Part shown: positions 62,268-64,000 of the stretch, one piece after another
Numbering within the stretch: the stretch's first letter is position 1
How the letters are laid out: the number at the start of each line of letters is the position of its first letter
Source of the DNA: Enorma phocaeensis
Lineage (GTDB): Bacteria; Actinomycetota; Coriobacteriia; Coriobacteriales; Coriobacteriaceae
Direction: 5' to 3'
Length of the DNA stretch: 64,000 nucleotides
Assembly: GCF_900186505.1 (NCBI RefSeq)
Contig: NZ_LT891968.1
Location: 1-64,000, forward strand
Translations under genes and position numbers: made by a program
The notes under the pieces: model-generated
The model's input: the letters and a program-made list of their open reading frames with translations, nothing else
What the model was told of the DNA's origin: nothing
Database searches by the model: none

Positions 62268-63413
62268 CTAGGCGATGCGGCCCAGCAGAAATGCCCGTAT
62301 GGCAGACTCACCCGCGATGGGCACGAGCTCCTCGGTGCGCGCGATGCACTCCCCAAGCGACATGGGCTCGAGCGCGAGTGGAATCACGAGCCCCAACCCC
62401 TCGTCGTAGACGCCGTCGAGGTCCTCGGCACGGCTGCCCACGATTGCCACGGCGGGCTTACCCTGCGCCTTGGCGCGGCGGGCAACGCCGATGGGAGCCT
62501 TGCCGTTGGCAGACTGCGCATCCATGCGCCCCTCGCCCGTGATGACGAGGTCCGCGCCTGCGATCGCTTCGTTCAAACCGATCGCATCGAGCACGAACTC
62601 GATGCCGCGCTCCACCCGCGCGTCGCAAAACGCCACGAGCGCCGCACCCAAGCCGCCCGCCGCACCGGCGCCGGGAAGGCTGGAGACGGGACGCCCCACG
62701 TGCTGCTCGAGCAGTTCGGCATACGCCTCCATCCACGGCTCGAGCTCGGCGACCTTCGATGCGTCGATGCCTTTCTGGGGTCCATAGATGCACAGGGCGC
62801 CGTTGGAGCCGCATAGCGGATTGGTCACATCGGTGATGAGCACGAACTCGGTATCGGCGATGCGCGGATCGAGCCCTGAGCAATCGATGAGCGCGAGATC
62901 GCGAAGGCCGATGAGCCCGCATGGGATGGGCTCGCCCTCCTTGTCTAGAAAGCGCACGCCGAGCGCCTTGGCCATGCCGACGCCGCCATCGCTCGTGGCG
63001 CTGCCGCCGAGCCCCACCAGGATCCTGCGGGCCCCGTGGTTCATGGCGTCACGGATCAGATCGCCTACACCCCATGTAGATGCCGAGAGCGCGTTTTCGG
63101 GCGTCTGGTCTATGAGCGTGATACCGCTCGCAGCCGCCATCTCGATAATGGCGGTGCCATCGTCGGTGAGGCCATAGGGGGCCTCGATCTTCGCACCCAG
63201 GGGATCTTGGACGGTCGCGCGAATGATCCGGCCGTTGAGCGCCGTGACGATCGCCTCGACCGTCCCCTCGCCGCCGTCGGCGATGGGATATCGATCGACG
63301 AGCGCATCGGGGAGCACGCGGCGGATGCCCGCTTCGATTAGCTCCTCGACACGCGCGCTCGACGCCGATCCCTTGAACGAATCGACTGCAAGCACCACCC
63401 GTGGTGATTCCAT
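62268..63413 (-). CDS. garK: Glycerate 2-kinase
   Basis: About 381 residues. GarK/GlxK family with VVLAVDSFKGSASS, DGGEGTVEAIVTALNG, LVGLGGSATSDGGVGMAKALG, and TGEGRMDAQSANGKAPIGVA. It phosphorylates D-glycerate to 2-phosphoglycerate. Start at ATG 63413 (AGGAGG ten bases upstream) or GTG 63422. It lies 124 bases upstream of garR and 73 bases after the aldolase gene, forming one metabolic unit. Confidence 0.93.
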   Translation of the reverse strand: MESPRVVLAVDSFKGSASSARVEELIEAGIRRVLPDALVDRYPIADGGEGTVEAIVTALNGRIIRATVQDPLGAKIEAPYGLTDDGTAIIEMAAASGITLIDQTPENALSASTWGVGDLIRDAMNHGARRILVGLGGSATSDGGVGMAKALGVRFLDKEGEPIPCGLIGLRDLALIDCSGLDPRIADTEFVLITDVTNPLCGSNGALCIYGPQKGIDASKVAELEPWMEAYAELLEQHVGRPVSSLPGAGAAGGLGAALVAFCDARVERGIEFVLDAIGLNEAIAGADLVITGEGRMDAQSANGKAPIGVARRAKAQGKPAVAIVGSRAEDLDGVYDEGLGLVIPLALEPMSLGECIARTEELVPIAGESAIRAFLLGRIA

Positions 63414-63485
63414 CTGCGTCACGCCTCCTCCCGTAATAGAAAACCAACACTGCCTGCGTCGCGCGGAGCTCCTCGCGCAACGGCA

Positions 63486-64000
63486 CTAGTCCAGATAACC
63501 GCCCTCGCGCATCGCACGTTTCATGCCCTCGAGGGCGGAGCCATCCGTGGGCTCGGTGGGAAGAATCGAAGGACCGACCTCCATGCCCATGAGGTTCGCC
63601 ATGTCCTTCGTTGCCGCCGGGAAACTCGCCGCATCCTGCGAAAGGCGGATGGGATTGAGCTTGAACTGGTTCTCGCGCGCACCCTCATAGTCTCCGGCGA
63701 CGAACTTGTCATAGATGCCGCACACGAGCTCGGGGAAGATGTTCGCCGTCGAGCAGACGGCACCGTCGGCACCGCAGCACAGGCCCGGGAACACAACCGT
63801 GTCCTTGCCCACAAACGCCACGAAATCGATGTCCGAGCAGCGGCGAATGAGCTCCTGCAGCGCGGTGATATCGCCCGTCGAGTCCTTGATGCCGAGGATG
63901 TTGGGCACATCGTGCGCAAGCTCGACGATCACGTCGTTGGGCAGGGCGTACCCGCAGCGACCGGGATTGTGGTAGATGAAGACGAACGTGTCTGACACCG
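63486..64000 (-). CDS. DapA/NanA-family aldolase, partial at window edge
   Basis: The visible C-terminal 171 residues belong to the DHDPS/N-acetylneuraminate lyase superfamily: YHNPGRCGYALP with the catalytic Tyr, ILGIKDSTGDI with the Schiff-base Lys, and a typical ending. The beginning is outside the window. Next to garK and garR it may cleave a 2-keto-3-deoxy acid to pyruvate and a semialdehyde; the exact substrate cannot be read from the sequence. Confidence 0.88.
   Translation of the reverse strand, partial: VSDTFVFIYHNPGRCGYALPNDVIVELAHDVPNILGIKDSTGDITALQELIRRCSDIDFVAFVGKDTVVFPGLCCGADGAVCSTANIFPELVCGIYDKFVAGDYEGARENQFKLNPIRLSQDAASFPAATKDMANLMGMEVGPSILPTEPTDGSALEGMKRAMREGGYLD

Noticed and set aside
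1..64000. tRNA or rRNA genes
   Set aside because: No cloverleaf with a TTCGA loop and matching acceptor stem, and no rRNA-like conserved stretch, was seen.

Overview
The window is GC-rich chromosomal DNA from a Gram-positive actinobacterium. The set of genes fits the class Coriobacteriia and most resembles a Collinsella-type gut anaerobe: type III glutamine synthetase, B12-dependent ribonucleotide reductase and methionine synthase, UPF0210, BTAD-type regulators, flavodoxins and aldo/keto reductases, and no respiratory genes. The species is an inference; no rRNA or tRNA gene is present to confirm it.

Layout. 1-9.2 kb: a probable transposase tail, adenine deaminase, and a run of small membrane or unknown proteins with a LysR regulator. 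9.3-18.9 kb: peptidase D, then three redox/regulator modules (an aldo-keto reductase/cupin/carboxymuconolactone-decarboxylase/cyclophilin-like operon divergent from a LysR gene, a flavodoxin-like reductase with a matching upstream box, and a DUF362-flavodoxin pair divergent from a TetR gene). 19.2-24.1 kb: a complete branched-chain amino acid ABC transporter livKHMGF. 24.5-38.9 kb: nitrogen and C1/methionine metabolism (hom, glnN, gltB-gltD, metF, a stand-alone MetH reactivation protein, metH). 39-45 kb: UPF0210, a small secreted protein and nrdJ. 45-54.9 kb: a proline/glutamine-rich membrane protein, yhbY, a 1004-residue BTAD regulator, a SurA-like membrane protein, a HEAT-like protein, a dehydrogenase with a His/Cys-rich tail, degV and hpf. 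55-60 kb: an orphan solute-binding lipoprotein, a probable structured RNA, comF, ricT (PSP1) and holB. 60.1-64 kb: an aldo/keto reductase and a glycerate module (garR, garK, DapA-family aldolase cut by the window edge).

The most unusual signals are: (1) two AT-rich arrays at 38.9-39.1 kb and 41.35-41.53 kb, each built from a degenerate 20-bp repeat on a strict 31-bp pitch, arranged as two inverted copies, a central gap of identical size, then six or four direct copies; both sit between convergent genes and I know no described element with this geometry. (2) A decayed gltB, with a deletion whose junction is a short direct repeat, a frameshift and an in-frame TGA, next to an intact gltD. (3) A structured non-coding region between comF and hpf that fits the genomic context of the raiA RNA motif. 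(4) Matching operator-like boxes that link a LysR gene to two transcription units.
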